A DNA stretch of 64,000 nt from Bacteroidaceae bacterium (GCA_017559845.1 JAFYQQ010000005.1:1-64000), one strand, 5' to 3'. Positions 35,961 through 45,651 are shown, counted from the stretch's first letter. The notes: generated by a model not told the origin, from the sequence alone. Program-made: numbers and translations.

Positions 35961-36713
35961 ATGCAACCAGTCTTTATAGCCGGCCCCTGCGTGATTGAGT
36001 CCATGGATGTGATGGATGCTGTGGCGCAGGAGCTTGTAAACATACAACAGCAGTTTGGCGTTACCGTTTATTTCAAGGCGTCTTTTGACAAGGCCAACCG
36101 TACAAGCATCCATTCTTTCCGTGGTCCGGGTCTTGAGAAAGGCCTGCAGATGTTGGCCGACATCAAGGCACGCTATGGCCTGCCTTTGCTTACCGACATC
36201 CATGAGAGCTATCAGTCCGCTCCGGCAGGAGAGGTGGTGGATGTACTGCAGATTCCTGCATTCCTTTGCAGACAGACCGACCTTTTGCTGGCTGCGGTGG
36301 AAACCGGTAAGGCGGTGAACATCAAGAAAGCTCAGTTCCTTAGCGGTGCGGACATGAAGTATCCCGTGGAAAAATGTCTTGAGGCAGGAGCCAAAGAAGT
36401 GTGGCTGACCGAGCGTGGCAACATGTATGGCTATAACAATTTGGCCGTTGACTTCCGCAACATTGCCGACATGAAGCAGATTGTTCCCCGCGTCATCATG
36501 GATTGTACGCACAGTGTGCAGCGTCCCGGAGCGGCAGGCGGTAAGACTGGCGGTAACCGCGAATTTGTACCGGCAATGGCATTGGCAGCCAAGGCTTTCG
36601 GTGCTACGGGCTACTTCTTTGAAGTGCATCCCGACCCCGACAATGCTTTGAGCGACGGCCCTAACATGCTTTGCCTGGATGATTTGAACAACGTGATAAA
36701 GTCATTATTATGA
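35961..36713 (+). CDS. kdsA: 3-deoxy-8-phosphooctulonate synthase
   Basis: This is a 250-residue Kdo-8-phosphate synthase, which joins phosphoenolpyruvate and arabinose-5-phosphate for the lipopolysaccharide core. Conserved parts are FKASFDKANRTS, IHSFRGPG, IPAFLCRQTDLL and THSVQRPG. Residue 10 in IAGPCVIES is Cys, the residue that binds metal in the Aquifex-type enzyme, so a metal-dependent class is predicted. The protein is slightly shorter than many homologues but has all core elements. Its stop overlaps the kdsD start as ATGA, consistent with coupling to the enzyme that makes its substrate. Confidence 0.97.
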   Translation: MQPVFIAGPCVIESMDVMDAVAQELVNIQQQFGVTVYFKASFDKANRTSIHSFRGPGLEKGLQMLADIKARYGLPLLTDIHESYQSAPAGEVVDVLQIPAFLCRQTDLLLAAVETGKAVNIKKAQFLSGADMKYPVEKCLEAGAKEVWLTERGNMYGYNNLAVDFRNIADMKQIVPRVIMDCTHSVQRPGAAGGKTGGNREFVPAMALAAKAFGATGYFFEVHPDPDNALSDGPNMLCLDDLNNVIKSLL

Positions 36714-37660
36714 GCCAATACAGAGAAATAGCCGTAAAGTGTTTGCAAGATGAGGCACAGGCCGTGTTGAGCCTGATTCCCCAATTGGATGAAAGCTTTG
36801 ACGCAGTTGTGGAACTGATACTCCAATGCAAGGGTAAGATTATCCTAACAGGAGTGGGTAAGAGCGGCCATATCGGTGCAAAGATTGCCGCCACATTGAG
36901 CAGTACCGGCACACCGGCTTTTTATGCCAATCCGCTGGACCTGTATCATGGCGATTTGGGTGTAATCACCAGCGATGACGTTGTAATTGCCATCAGTAAC
37001 AGTGGCCAGACAGACGAACTGTTGCGCTTTGTCCCCACGTTGTTGGAACAGAAGATACCTCTTGTGGGTATGTCCGGCAATCCACAGTCTTTATTGGCCA
37101 AGAATTCCAATTACCATATCAATATCCAGGTGACGGAAGAGGCTTGTCCGCTGAATCTGGCTCCTACCAGCAGTACGACAGCGCAATTGGCGATGGGTGA
37201 TGCTTTGGCTTGTGCGTTGATGGAGGCACGTAACTTCAAGGAACGCGACTTTGCCCGTTTCCATCCCGGAGGTACGTTGGGCAGAAGACTTTTGGTTACG
37301 GCACAAGATGTAATGCGTGCCGACAATCTGCCAGTGATAGACCCAGGTATGAAGTTGGGCGAGGCCATTATCCGTATCAGCAACGGCAAGTTGGGAATGG
37401 CTGTAGCCGTGGAAGACGGAAAGGTTGCGGGCCTGGTTACAGACGGAGACATCCGTCGTGCCACCGAAAGCCTACAGGAACGTTTCTTCAATGTACCGGT
37501 GGAAGAAGTGATGACCCGCACTCCTGTGTGTGTTCCGCCAACCATGAAGCTGGGTGAAATTCTGAACAAGCTCAACAATCATAAGATACATGCCGTGCTT
37601 GTTGTGAACGAAGAACAACAACTGCTGGGTATCGTGGACAACTTCCGCTGTATGATGTAG
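36710..37660 (+). CDS. kdsD: Arabinose-5-phosphate isomerase
   Basis: This is a 316-residue KpsF/GutQ-family isomerase converting ribulose-5-phosphate to arabinose-5-phosphate, the substrate of KdsA. The SIS domain (about residues 30-170) has GVGKSGHIGAKIAATLSSTGTPA and ISNSGQTDEL. It is followed by HPGGTLGRRL and two CBS domains (about 200-316). The 4-bp overlap with kdsA and the shared pathway make the assignment firm. Confidence 0.95.
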   Translation: MSQYREIAVKCLQDEAQAVLSLIPQLDESFDAVVELILQCKGKIILTGVGKSGHIGAKIAATLSSTGTPAFYANPLDLYHGDLGVITSDDVVIAISNSGQTDELLRFVPTLLEQKIPLVGMSGNPQSLLAKNSNYHINIQVTEEACPLNLAPTSSTTAQLAMGDALACALMEARNFKERDFARFHPGGTLGRRLLVTAQDVMRADNLPVIDPGMKLGEAIIRISNGKLGMAVAVEDGKVAGLVTDGDIRRATESLQERFFNVPVEEVMTRTPVCVPPTMKLGEILNKLNNHKIHAVLVVNEEQQLLGIVDNFRCMM

Positions 37661-37689
37661 GTGTCTTCCATTTATTACCGTTTGCCCTC

Positions 37690-38937
37690 TTGAAGCGATA
37701 CAGACTCTCTCCCGCACGCCTGTTGACGTGCCTGTTGGCTTTCGCCTTCATTCTCTCCGCATATCCCCAAAAGCAGAGCGACTCTCTTGCTGTGGATGCT
37801 TTGCTGAGGCTTGATGTGCCGTTCTTTAAGGGTAATGAGGTGCATCTCCTGCCCAATGGACAAACGTTTTTCGATGACCTCTTTCATCATATCCGTCGTG
37901 CAGAACGTTATGTCCATATTGAATTTTACAAATTCTACAATGACAGCATAGGCAATGCCACGTTGGACCTTTTGCGACAGAAAGTGAAGGAAGGTGTGGA
38001 GGTGAAGATTCTGATTGACGGACAGGGCAACCATCGGCGCACGGAAAACTTTACAAAGGAGGACATGCAACGTCTGCGTGCCGAGGGTATCATGATGTAC
38101 GAGTTTGCTCCCTTTGTCTTTCCCTATATCCACAGAGCCTATCATCGCGACCACCGCAAAATTGTTACCATAGACGGACATACGGCCTACATAGGCGGCA
38201 TGAACATCGCCGACTACTATCTGCATGGAAAGCCGGAGGTGGGCGATTGGGTGGACATGCACATTCGTATGCATGGTTCGTGTGTGGCGGAGTATGAGCG
38301 TTTGTTTGCCCAGATGTGGGAGAAGGTAACCGACGAGTCAATGGTCGCTTCCGATTATGCCGGTCCGGACAAAAGTGAGGATGATATCTTGATGGGCGTC
38401 GTAGCCAGATTCCCAGGCAAACGGAGTGGGCTGATGCGAAAGGCGTATGCTGCAGCCATTGATCAGGCAGAAGAATGTGTGCAGATTGTGAATGCCTATC
38501 CCGTACTCACCCGTACTGTGCGCAGGGCGTTGTACCGTGCTTTGGCGCGTGGTGTCAGGGTGGAACTTATGCTTTCTGCGAATAATGACCAGCAACTGAC
38601 ACCCAACGTGACGGCCATCCAAATGAAGAAACTGATGGACAAGGGTGCACATATATATTATTTTGAGGGCGGCTTCCATCATGCCAAGTCCATGATGGTG
38701 GACGGTATCTATTGTACTACGGGTTCGGCCAATCTGGATGCGCGTTCACTCATGTTCGACTATGAAATAAATGCCTTTATGTTTGATAAAGGCGTAACCA
38801 ACAGATTGCAGGACGTTTACGAGTTTGACAAACGTTCTCGTTGTACGCTTCTCACTCCTGAAAACTTCAAGGAACGGTTCACCATGCGCCAGCGTGTCCA
38901 AGGAAGGATTTTTTCTTTCCTGAAAGGTTTCTTATAG
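37690..38937 (+). CDS. Phospholipase-D family protein, cardiolipin synthase-like
   Basis: This 415-residue membrane-targeted protein has two HKD phospholipase-D motifs. The first reads HRDHRKIVTIDGHTAYIGG (about residues 154-172). The second is HHAKSMMVDG, followed by TGSANLDARS (about 332-353). The arrangement matches cardiolipin synthases, which join two phosphatidylglycerols. Unlike classic ClsA it has a single N-terminal hydrophobic segment (LLTCLLAFAFILSAYP) that may be a signal peptide, not two helices. There is no ATG before this segment, so the start is TTG at 37690. It lies 29 bp after kdsD and could be co-transcribed. Confidence 0.86.
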   Translation: MKRYRLSPARLLTCLLAFAFILSAYPQKQSDSLAVDALLRLDVPFFKGNEVHLLPNGQTFFDDLFHHIRRAERYVHIEFYKFYNDSIGNATLDLLRQKVKEGVEVKILIDGQGNHRRTENFTKEDMQRLRAEGIMMYEFAPFVFPYIHRAYHRDHRKIVTIDGHTAYIGGMNIADYYLHGKPEVGDWVDMHIRMHGSCVAEYERLFAQMWEKVTDESMVASDYAGPDKSEDDILMGVVARFPGKRSGLMRKAYAAAIDQAEECVQIVNAYPVLTRTVRRALYRALARGVRVELMLSANNDQQLTPNVTAIQMKKLMDKGAHIYYFEGGFHHAKSMMVDGIYCTTGSANLDARSLMFDYEINAFMFDKGVTNRLQDVYEFDKRSRCTLLTPENFKERFTMRQRVQGRIFSFLKGFL

Positions 38938-38954
38938 CAGAACATTGTCATAAG

Positions 38955-39009
38955 ACCCAACGGACAAATGCCGAAACAAGTTCAGCATGACCGAAGTGAG
39001 CAGTGAACC
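38955..39009 (+). repeat. Fragment of interspersed palindromic element with two heptamers
   Basis: ACGGACAAATGCCGAAACAAGTTCAGCATGACC resembles the right end of the element at 12105-12140 (CTGCGGACAGATGCTGAAACAAGTTCAGCATGACA). It is followed directly by TGAGCAG TGAACCT (38997, 39004), two heptamers like those at 34780 and 35375. No other feature is seen in 38938-39068. Confidence 0.55.
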
Positions 39010-39068
39010 TCTATTTCATCTGTTATGATGAAGGCTTTCCTATAATATATATAATGTATATAGGGGTG

Positions 39069-41147
39069 TCAGTCGGTATGATCTAATTCAGCAGAAAGAA
39101 TGTCGTACATGAGCATCATGTCTGAGGAAGTGATGCCGTGTTGCTGCAATGTTTCGCGGTCTTTTTGGATGAAGTTCCATTCCTCGCCTACATTTTTGCC
39201 GGAATGTTTGGCAATGAAGAGACGGATGCCTTGCTGATAGTGTGTCAATGCACCGGACCAGTTTCCGTCTGCCCATTCGATATGTCCAGCTACAATATAG
39301 TCTTGTCGCGTCAGACTTTCGTTACGCTCCAGGAATAAGTTGGAATGGGTGCGTGCCTTTTCGTACTGCTTCATTTGGAAGGAACACCAGATGATTCCTC
39401 TTGCGGCTATGGGAGAATCTGGATTGTGATACTTCATTTCAAAAAAGCATTGCTGTGCCTTGTCGTAGTCATTCATCTTAACCAGACAGTCTGCCATTTC
39501 AGGAAGATAGTCTTCCGTGGTGGTTTCCGGCAAGGCTGAAACGCGTTCCAAACAGTCAAGCGCTTCCATGTGGTAGTCCAGTTCCATGTAACACTTTGCC
39601 ATTTGTTTCAGCAGCCAGAATTCATCGCCTGTTAGCAGCTCTGCCTGACGGTAGCATTGAAGTGCAGCCTTTGTGTTGCCCAACTTTTGGTGGCACAGGG
39701 CACAATCGAGTAGCATCTGCTCGTCACTGCCCTTGAGGGCAATGATGTCGTGGGCACAGAGCAATGCGGCATTGTATGCCTGTGTGCGCATGAGCATATC
39801 GTGCAGTTGCAGCAAACTTTCTACGTTGAAATGATGTGCCAGTGTGGGTATGGCGGGCAAATAAACATTCATGGCGAACGGGCTGGGGTAGGCCTTGTTC
39901 CATTTGGAATAGGAGAAGAAACGGTAAAGGTTCTGTATCATCAGTCCGTAGGCAATCCGGGGGGTGTGTTCTTCGGGTACGGCCAGTTCGTGGTCAAGTT
40001 CTTCTTCGGGATTGGCGAACATGGATGTTTTCATTCCCTGACCTTTCATATCCAGCATCTGTACGATGGCATACATGTCAATGTCGCAGCAGTGCTGTTG
40101 CAGGAAATCGTGCAGTTTTACCATACTCTGGTCTTTTGCCTTAGCCAGGATTTCCTTCACTTCGGTCCGTTCCTTGTCATAAGGCATCCACCAGGCAGAC
40201 ATTTTCTGGAAAAAAGGCTTGTGGTAGGCAATGACAAAGGTGCGGGGATTGAGGTCGGCTCTGTCGCGCATGGCGTCCTGCATAAAGTCTGCGCGTTCCT
40301 CTTCGCTAATGCCATTTTGGGCATATTTCTTTACGTTCTTGGCCAACTGCTCGTATATCTTCAGGCAGTTCTTCTGTATGAAGAGAAAGTGTTGTATAAA
40401 GCGGATTTCTTCGTTAAGGTGTTGGGTTTGTGTGGTAACGGCATCCTCTGGGTAGAGTGCAAGACGTTTGGTGTATCTGAGGTGGACCAGAACGTATGCC
40501 AGTGTAGCCTGTGTACGGACGGAGATGTCCTCTTCTGTCATGAACATGAAGAGCATTTGTAGCTTTTGCAGGTCGAAGTATTCCCAAAGAGCCATCAGCA
40601 ATCCGGCCATGAAATATCTCTTTACAAGGGGTTGCTGTTCCTGTATGAAGTCGTAAAGTATGGCCGTCTCCTTACGCGAAAGCTGGCCCATAGTCCACAA
40701 CTTGCCGAATATGCGGTCTTGAAGGATGTAACCTTCAGCCGTATCTTCTTTGCTGTAATGCCGTTTCAGTTTTGTCGTGGTTTCTGCGGAGAAGTCTGTT
40801 GTGAGGCCGGCATTGTGTGTGTGGGCATAGTCATCACCTTGTGTCTCTATGCGTATGTTCCGGTGTATGGCATCCACAATCTCCAACGCACGAGAGGCTA
40901 TCTGTTTTTGCATCTGGTGGCGTTCGGGGTCGATACCTCCTTGTTTGATGAAGGAACGCATTGACGCATAGTCTTTGCTTACGGCTTCCAGTTGCATGGC
41001 AAGCGAACGGTCATTGCAATGGTATTGCAACACCTGTGCCTGTGCCAGTCCGGTGGCAATGCGGTAATCCAGCAACGCTTCGGTGGCATCCTTGTAGAGC
41101 GTGTCGCGAACGTCGTTTGTTATCACTTTCTGATGAATGTGTTCCAT
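39069..41147 (-). CDS. TPR-repeat protein, function unknown
   Basis: This is a 692-residue protein without a signal peptide, so probably cytoplasmic. The N-terminal ~430 residues are helical and not recognised. The C-terminal part (about residues 435-640) reads as tetratricopeptide repeats, for example ALLCAHDIIALKGSDEQMLL, AALQCYRQAELLTGDEFWLLK, EALDCLERVSALPETTTE and KAQQCFFEMKYHNPDSPIA. TPRs usually mediate protein-protein contacts. Its start overlaps the end of the upstream lipoprotein gene by 25 bp, implying co-expression, though the two products would be in different compartments. Confidence 0.8.
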   Translation of the reverse strand: MEHIHQKVITNDVRDTLYKDATEALLDYRIATGLAQAQVLQYHCNDRSLAMQLEAVSKDYASMRSFIKQGGIDPERHQMQKQIASRALEIVDAIHRNIRIETQGDDYAHTHNAGLTTDFSAETTTKLKRHYSKEDTAEGYILQDRIFGKLWTMGQLSRKETAILYDFIQEQQPLVKRYFMAGLLMALWEYFDLQKLQMLFMFMTEEDISVRTQATLAYVLVHLRYTKRLALYPEDAVTTQTQHLNEEIRFIQHFLFIQKNCLKIYEQLAKNVKKYAQNGISEEERADFMQDAMRDRADLNPRTFVIAYHKPFFQKMSAWWMPYDKERTEVKEILAKAKDQSMVKLHDFLQQHCCDIDMYAIVQMLDMKGQGMKTSMFANPEEELDHELAVPEEHTPRIAYGLMIQNLYRFFSYSKWNKAYPSPFAMNVYLPAIPTLAHHFNVESLLQLHDMLMRTQAYNAALLCAHDIIALKGSDEQMLLDCALCHQKLGNTKAALQCYRQAELLTGDEFWLLKQMAKCYMELDYHMEALDCLERVSALPETTTEDYLPEMADCLVKMNDYDKAQQCFFEMKYHNPDSPIAARGIIWCSFQMKQYEKARTHSNLFLERNESLTRQDYIVAGHIEWADGNWSGALTHYQQGIRLFIAKHSGKNVGEEWNFIQKDRETLQQHGITSSDMMLMYDILSAELDHTD

Positions 41148-42085
41148 ATAAGGCTGTCGGGTACAACGTTCTTGGGCATGCGTTCCCTGGCTTGCAGGAA
41201 GTCTGCGGCTTTTTTCAGCGCAAGGCTGTCTGGAAGCTCAGCGCCTTTTGGACATATAACTTGTATGCTGTCCACCGCTTCGGGCGCAATCTTGTATTGT
41301 GACTGTAGGATGCGTCTTACCGTGTTTTGATGGCGCACGTCATTTAACTGTTTGGCGGCAATGTCGTATGCCTGTACCATTAGGCGGATTTGCTCGTGGC
41401 GGTGTGCATCAAGTGTGCTGTCGCTCCTTACAATCCATGCGGTAAGGTGGGGACCTTCCTGTGGTGAGGTGTAAATAAGGTTGTTGCCCTCAAATTTCAT
41501 CCATTGACTGTAAGGTTCCGGCAGTATGGCTGCGTCAATCAGCCCTGTACGTACCATTTCCGTGCGTAGTTGGATGTCGTGAACTTGCGGACGATATACG
41601 TCTTCTTTCAGCATGAACGCGCTGTCAAGCATATTGTCGCACCAGTAGTCAGTCACGGACAAACGGCTGATGGCCACCATGCGTTCTTTCATCTGGTGTA
41701 TCTTGCTCACTCTTTTGCCTTTGATGGCCAGTAGGCTCATGCTTGTGCTGCCCTTCATGATGGCTTTTATATCTGTGCTTTCGTTCAGACGTATAGCCCT
41801 GATGAGGTCGCTGTATGCCACGGTTACATGTCCCCTTTGTATGGCTGTGTCCGCATCCATCTGTGCCAGGTAGGTGTGCAGTCGCATGGTCAGTCCCAGT
41901 GAGTCTGCAATGCCGCATTCGGCAGCCAGATAAAGGGGCAGGCAGTCTGTTGTAGGCATTACGGCAATGTGGAGTGCAAGACTATCTTGGGTGGCAATCT
42001 CCTCAGGGGTAAGTTCACGTTCCTTTTGTGTGCAGGACATGGCCGCCACAAGGGAAAGCAGAGTGATGATGATATATTTTTTCAC
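41123..42085 (-). CDS. Periplasmic-binding-protein-like lipoprotein (NMT1/THI5-like)
   Basis: This lipoprotein of about 320 residues starts at GTG (42085): VKKYIIITLLSLVAAMSC is a lipoprotein signal with acylated Cys18. The only upstream alternative is a TTG inside a hairpin. The mature part fits the SsuA/THI5-type substrate-binding fold: LHIAVMPTTDCLPLYLAAECG at the start, DADTAIQRGHVTVAYSDLIRAI and TGLIDAAILPEPYSQW later. Such proteins usually feed an ABC importer, but no permease or ATPase gene is adjacent. The ligand is unknown. It lies downstream of pgk behind a hairpin and overlaps the TPR gene. Confidence 0.78.
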   Translation of the reverse strand: MKKYIIITLLSLVAAMSCTQKERELTPEEIATQDSLALHIAVMPTTDCLPLYLAAECGIADSLGLTMRLHTYLAQMDADTAIQRGHVTVAYSDLIRAIRLNESTDIKAIMKGSTSMSLLAIKGKRVSKIHQMKERMVAISRLSVTDYWCDNMLDSAFMLKEDVYRPQVHDIQLRTEMVRTGLIDAAILPEPYSQWMKFEGNNLIYTSPQEGPHLTAWIVRSDSTLDAHRHEQIRLMVQAYDIAAKQLNDVRHQNTVRRILQSQYKIAPEAVDSIQVICPKGAELPDSLALKKAADFLQARERMPKNVVPDSLIWNTFIRK

Positions 42086-42121
42086 GCTGTTGCTGAAAGG
42101 GTTTTCTTGGTGTTGAAAATG

Positions 42122-42167
42122 CAAGGAACGAGAGATTTTGATATGCTCGCCCTCCCTCGTTCCTTGT
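42122..42167 (-). terminator. Hairpin after pgk
   Basis: CAAGGAACGAG (42122-42132) pairs perfectly with CTCGTTCCTTG (42157-42167) around a 24-base spacer that includes the C-rich GCCCTCC. The tail on the minus strand (GCATTTTC) has only a short T run, so termination may be partial, letting some transcription enter the lipoprotein gene. Confidence 0.6.
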
Positions 42168-42196
42168 TGGTCTATTGTGTGTTCTATGCGGGGGAA

Positions 42197-43444
42197 TTAT
42201 CCCTTGATTGCTGCAATACCGGGCAGAATCTTGCCTTCAATAGCTTCGAGCAACGCACCACCACCGGTAGAGATGTAAGAAACCTTGTCGGCCAGACCGA
42301 ACTTGTTCACACATGCTACAGAGTCACCACCGCCAATCAGTGAGAATGCACCCTCGGCTGTAGCTTCTGCAATGGCGTTACCGATTGCACGTGAACCGGC
42401 GCAGAAGTTGTCAAATTCGAATACACCGGCAGGACCGTTCCAAAGGATGGTCTTGCAGCCCTTGATGGCTTCGGCAAACTTCTTCTGTGCCTCGGGACCT
42501 GCATCCAGGCCTTCCCAACCTTCGGGAATGTCTGTGGCGGGAGCAACCTTCTGGTTGGCATCGTTAGAGAAGTCATCACCGATGATGGCATCGGGAGCCA
42601 ATACCAGTTCCACTCCGTTCTTCTTTGCCAGTTCCTCAACACCGAGAGCAACGTCCAGCTTGTCAATCTCGCAGATAGACTTGCCGACATTTCCGCCGTG
42701 AGCCTTGGCGAAGGTGTAGGTCATACCACCGCAAAGGATAATCTTGTCAACCTTGCCGAGCAGGTTCTCAATGATTCCGATCTTTGAAGAAACCTTTGAT
42801 CCACCCATGATGGCGATGAAGGGGCGCTTGATGTTGCCAAGAACTGCATCAACGGCTGCTACCTCCTTCTCCATCAGATAGCCGAGCATCTTGTTGTCTG
42901 CGTCGAAGTAGTCAGCGATAACTGCAGTAGAGGCGTGCTTGCGGTGAGCTGTACCGAATGCATCCATTACATAGCAGTCTGCATAGCTGGCCAAAGTCTT
43001 GGCAAATTCCTTCTGGCTTTCCTTCATTGCCTTCTTAGCCTCGTCGTAAACGGGATCTTCCTTGTCGATGCCAACGGGCTTGCCTTCCTCTTCGGGATAG
43101 TAGCGTAGGTTCTCCAACAGCAGCGCTTCGCCCATCTTCAGTTCAGCGGCAGCTTCGGCAGCCTTTGCACAGTCGGGTGCGAAGGTTACGGGAACTCCCA
43201 GTGCGTCAGTTACTGCATCCTTGATCTGACCCAGAGAAAGCTTGGGGTTTACTTTACCCTTGGGCTTGCCCATGTGGCTCATAATGATAACTGCACCGCC
43301 GTCAGCGATGATCTTCTTCAGGGTGGGCAATGCTCCGCGGATACGGGTGTCATCGGTGATCTCACCGTTCTCGTTCAGGGGCACGTTGAAATCCACGCGA
43401 ACGATGGCTTTCTTGCCGGCAAAATTAAAATTTTCAATTGTCAT
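42197..43444 (-). CDS. pgk: Phosphoglycerate kinase
   Basis: This is a 415-residue glycolytic kinase making ATP from 1,3-bisphosphoglycerate. The signature [12 protein letters not shown] (about residues 13-24), the segment HMGKPKGK, the substrate-binding [12 protein letters not shown] and GGSKVSSKI, and the C-terminal [16 protein letters not shown] nucleotide loop are all present. Length is normal. It has its own promoter about 50 bp upstream and a hairpin after it. Confidence 0.98.
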   Translation of the reverse strand: MTIENFNFAGKKAIVRVDFNVPLNENGEITDDTRIRGALPTLKKIIADGGAVIIMSHMGKPKGKVNPKLSLGQIKDAVTDALGVPVTFAPDCAKAAEAAAELKMGEALLLENLRYYPEEEGKPVGIDKEDPVYDEAKKAMKESQKEFAKTLASYADCYVMDAFGTAHRKHASTAVIADYFDADNKMLGYLMEKEVAAVDAVLGNIKRPFIAIMGGSKVSSKIGIIENLLGKVDKIILCGGMTYTFAKAHGGNVGKSICEIDKLDVALGVEELAKKNGVELVLAPDAIIGDDFSNDANQKVAPATDIPEGWEGLDAGPEAQKKFAEAIKGCKTILWNGPAGVFEFDNFCAGSRAIGNAIAEATAEGAFSLIGGGDSVACVNKFGLADKVSYISTGGGALLEAIEGKILPGIAAIKG

Positions 43445-43491
43445 AATCTTTATCTTTTAAAAGAAGTTTGAATATTCTTGTTTTCAGACGA

Positions 43492-43499
43492 CAAAGTTA
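43492..43499 (-). promoter_or_regulatory. Promoter for pgk
   Basis: The minus strand reads TAACTTTG with TTTG (43523-43520) 20 bases upstream, a full two-part Bacteroidetes promoter. The predicted start is near 43485. Confidence 0.7.
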
Positions 43500-43556
43500 C
43501 GTTTTTTTGTTTGCATACGCAAATAAAACCCATTAAAAGGTATATGAATCTGCCGA

Positions 43557-44204
43557 TTAGGACAAAAGTTTGACTCCGTTTTTGGGACAAAAGTGAAGCA
43601 AGCCGCATTCTTCACACTTCGGACGGCGTGCAAGGCATACATATCTGCCATGAAGAATTAGCCAATGGTGCGCCATTGGGATCAGGTTTTCGGGAATATG
43701 TTTTACCAATTCTTTTTCCACGCTGAGCGGGGTGGTGCATTTGTCAGAGACCAGTCCGATCCGGTGGCTGACTCTGAAAACGTGGGTGTCGACGGCCATG
43801 CGGGCCTTCTGAAAAATGACAGCCTGTATGACATTAGCAGTCTTTCTGCCTACTCCGGGAAGCTGTTCCAACTGTTCGCCAGTTGAGGGTACTTCTCCTC
43901 CGAATTTCTCTTGCAGCATCTTTGCCATGGCTACAAGATGCTTGGCTTTATTGTTCGGATAGCTGACACTGCGGATGTATTCGAAGATGGTTTCTGGTGT
44001 GGCTTCGGCCATGACTTCAGCAGTAGGGTAGTCCTGAAACAGGGCAGGTGTTACCGTGTTGATTCTCTTGTCTGTACATTGCGCACTAAGAATGACGGCC
44101 ACCAATAATTGGAACGGTGTTTCATAGTGCAGTTCCGTCTCCGGCATGGGCATTGCCTGTTGGAAATATGCAATGGCTTTTTGGTATAGTTCTTTCTTTC
44201 TCAT
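43557..44204 (-). CDS. nth: Endonuclease III
   Basis: This is a 215-residue base-excision repair glycosylase/AP lyase for oxidised pyrimidines. The helix-hairpin-helix LPGVGRKTA carries catalytic Lys121 and VDTHVFRV the catalytic Asp139. Cys190, 197, 200 and 206 have the exact C-x6-C-x2-C-x5-C spacing of the iron-sulfur cluster. The ATG at 44204 is used; an upstream TTG at 44219 lies only about 4 nt from the predicted transcription start. Confidence 0.97.
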   Translation of the reverse strand: MRKKELYQKAIAYFQQAMPMPETELHYETPFQLLVAVILSAQCTDKRINTVTPALFQDYPTAEVMAEATPETIFEYIRSVSYPNNKAKHLVAMAKMLQEKFGGEVPSTGEQLEQLPGVGRKTANVIQAVIFQKARMAVDTHVFRVSHRIGLVSDKCTTPLSVEKELVKHIPENLIPMAHHWLILHGRYVCLARRPKCEECGLLHFCPKNGVKLLS

Positions 44205-44229
44205 ACCTGAAATTTTCAAAATTCAATCG

Positions 44230-44237
44230 CAAAGATA
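44230..44237 (-). promoter_or_regulatory. Promoter -7 box for nth
   Basis: The minus strand reads TATCTTTG. The predicted start near 44223 gives a leader of about 19 nt to the ATG at 44204. Confidence 0.6.
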
Positions 44238-44321
44238 CATGACATTGGAATAACAGGCAAGTTTTAAAAGCATTTATATGTAGTTTTCCCAAAAACTGTG
44301 TTCTAGTACATGAAAACTTTA

Positions 44322-44329
44322 TACCTTTG
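44322..44329 (+). promoter_or_regulatory. Promoter -7 box for the M64 peptidase gene
   Basis: TACCTTTG matches TAnnTTTG. The predicted start near 44336 leaves a 21-nt leader before the ATG at 44357. Confidence 0.6.
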
Positions 44330-44356
44330 TGCACGAATGTTAATGATTTTACGATA

Positions 44357-45649
44357 ATGAGAAGAATATCTGCCTTTGGTCTTTTGATTGTGTTCAATGT
44401 GTTGACGATGTATGCACAGCGGTTCGATGACAAGTTTAGCGACCGTACACTTCGTATTGACTATATATTCAGCGGAAACGCCAATGCCCAACAGATCAGT
44501 GTGGATGAATTGCGCAGTGCAGAAGGATGGTATGGCAGGAGGTGGAACCTGGACAAGTTACTTTTGCGTGGGAACGGTCAAATCATGATGACGGACACTG
44601 CAGCTTGCGACACATTGTATCGAATGGCGTTCAGCACGCTTTTTCAGGAGTGGCAGGGAACGGAAGAGGCAGCCCGTACACATAAGTCATTTGAGAATAT
44701 CTTTTTGTTGCCGATGCCAAAAAATGTGGTGGATGTCACTGTTGAGCTTACCGATAATCATGGGAAAGTGAGTTCTCGCTTTACCCATCGTGTGTTTCCA
44801 AAGGATATCCTTATCCGTCCTGCATCCAAGGCTTATGAGTGGCAATATGTCCGCAAGGCGGGCGACAGCCGTAATTGTATAGATTTTACATTTGTACCAG
44901 AAGGTTATACCCAGGATGAAATGCCTCTTTTCCTTCGGGATTGCCAAGAAAGCGTGGATGCGATTCTGAGTCATGAACCCTTCAAGTCCATGGCGGATAA
45001 ACTGAATTTCGTGGCGGTGATGGCTCCCTCGGCAGAGAGTGGTGTCAGTATTCCACATAAATCATTGTGGCGAAACACGGTATTGAACAGCAATTTTGAT
45101 ACCTTCTATAGTGCGCGCTATCTTACCACTCTGCACTTGAAACGTCTGCACGATGTCCTTGCCGGTGTACCAAGCGAACATATACTGATATTGGCGAATA
45201 CGGACAATTATGGTGGTGGTGGAATTTTTAACAGCTATTTGATGACCGCAGCCCACAATGCCATGTGCCGTCCAGTCATAGTGCATGAGCTGGGTCATAG
45301 CTTTGCGGGTTTAGGGGACGAATATTATTATGATGACCAGTATGAAGTGTTATATCCCGCTGGTGTGGAACCCTGGGAACCCAATATTACGACGTTGACG
45401 GATTTCTCTTCAAAGTGGAAGGATTTATTATCTCCCGAGACAAAAATTCCTACTACGCCATCCGGAAATAATGTGTATTCGGAATTGGGTGTTTATGAAG
45501 GTGGGGGATATCAGTCTAAGGGAGTATATCGTCCGGTGCAGGAGTGTAGGATGAAAATCAATGCAGCGCCTGCTTTCTGTCCGGTCTGCCAAAGAGCAAT
45601 CAAACGTATGATAGACTACCACACGAAAGATGTAACGGATATAAAATAA
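44357..45649 (+). CDS. Secreted M64 family metallopeptidase (IgA peptidase family)
   Basis: This is a 430-residue exported zinc peptidase of family M64. A signal peptide (residues 1-20, ending MYAQ) is followed by an N-terminal beta domain. The peptidase domain begins near FTFVPEGYTQDEMP. The zinc site is HELGHSFAGLGDEY, with His310, Glu311 and His314; Asp321 is the likely third ligand. Family members include enzymes cleaving immunoglobulin A, but most Bacteroidales homologues have untested substrates, so IgA cleavage should not be assumed. Start at 44357, not the TTG at 44327 that lies in the promoter. It converges on the next gene with only 2 bp between the stops. Confidence 0.92.
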   Translation: MRRISAFGLLIVFNVLTMYAQRFDDKFSDRTLRIDYIFSGNANAQQISVDELRSAEGWYGRRWNLDKLLLRGNGQIMMTDTAACDTLYRMAFSTLFQEWQGTEEAARTHKSFENIFLLPMPKNVVDVTVELTDNHGKVSSRFTHRVFPKDILIRPASKAYEWQYVRKAGDSRNCIDFTFVPEGYTQDEMPLFLRDCQESVDAILSHEPFKSMADKLNFVAVMAPSAESGVSIPHKSLWRNTVLNSNFDTFYSARYLTTLHLKRLHDVLAGVPSEHILILANTDNYGGGGIFNSYLMTAAHNAMCRPVIVHELGHSFAGLGDEYYYDDQYEVLYPAGVEPWEPNITTLTDFSSKWKDLLSPETKIPTTPSGNNVYSELGVYEGGGYQSKGVYRPVQECRMKINAAPAFCPVCQRAIKRMIDYHTKDVTDIK

Positions 45650-45651
45650 CG

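Noticed and set aside
35841..36629. Upstream extension of the MaoC-like gene to a 418-codon protein
   Set aside because: The extension is antisense to kdsA and includes both divergent promoters; the ATG at 35840 fits the family N-terminus.
42086..42124. TTG start at 42124 for the binding-protein-like lipoprotein
   Set aside because: The codon lies in the hairpin after pgk and would put 13 polar residues ahead of a good lipoprotein signal starting at GTG 42085.
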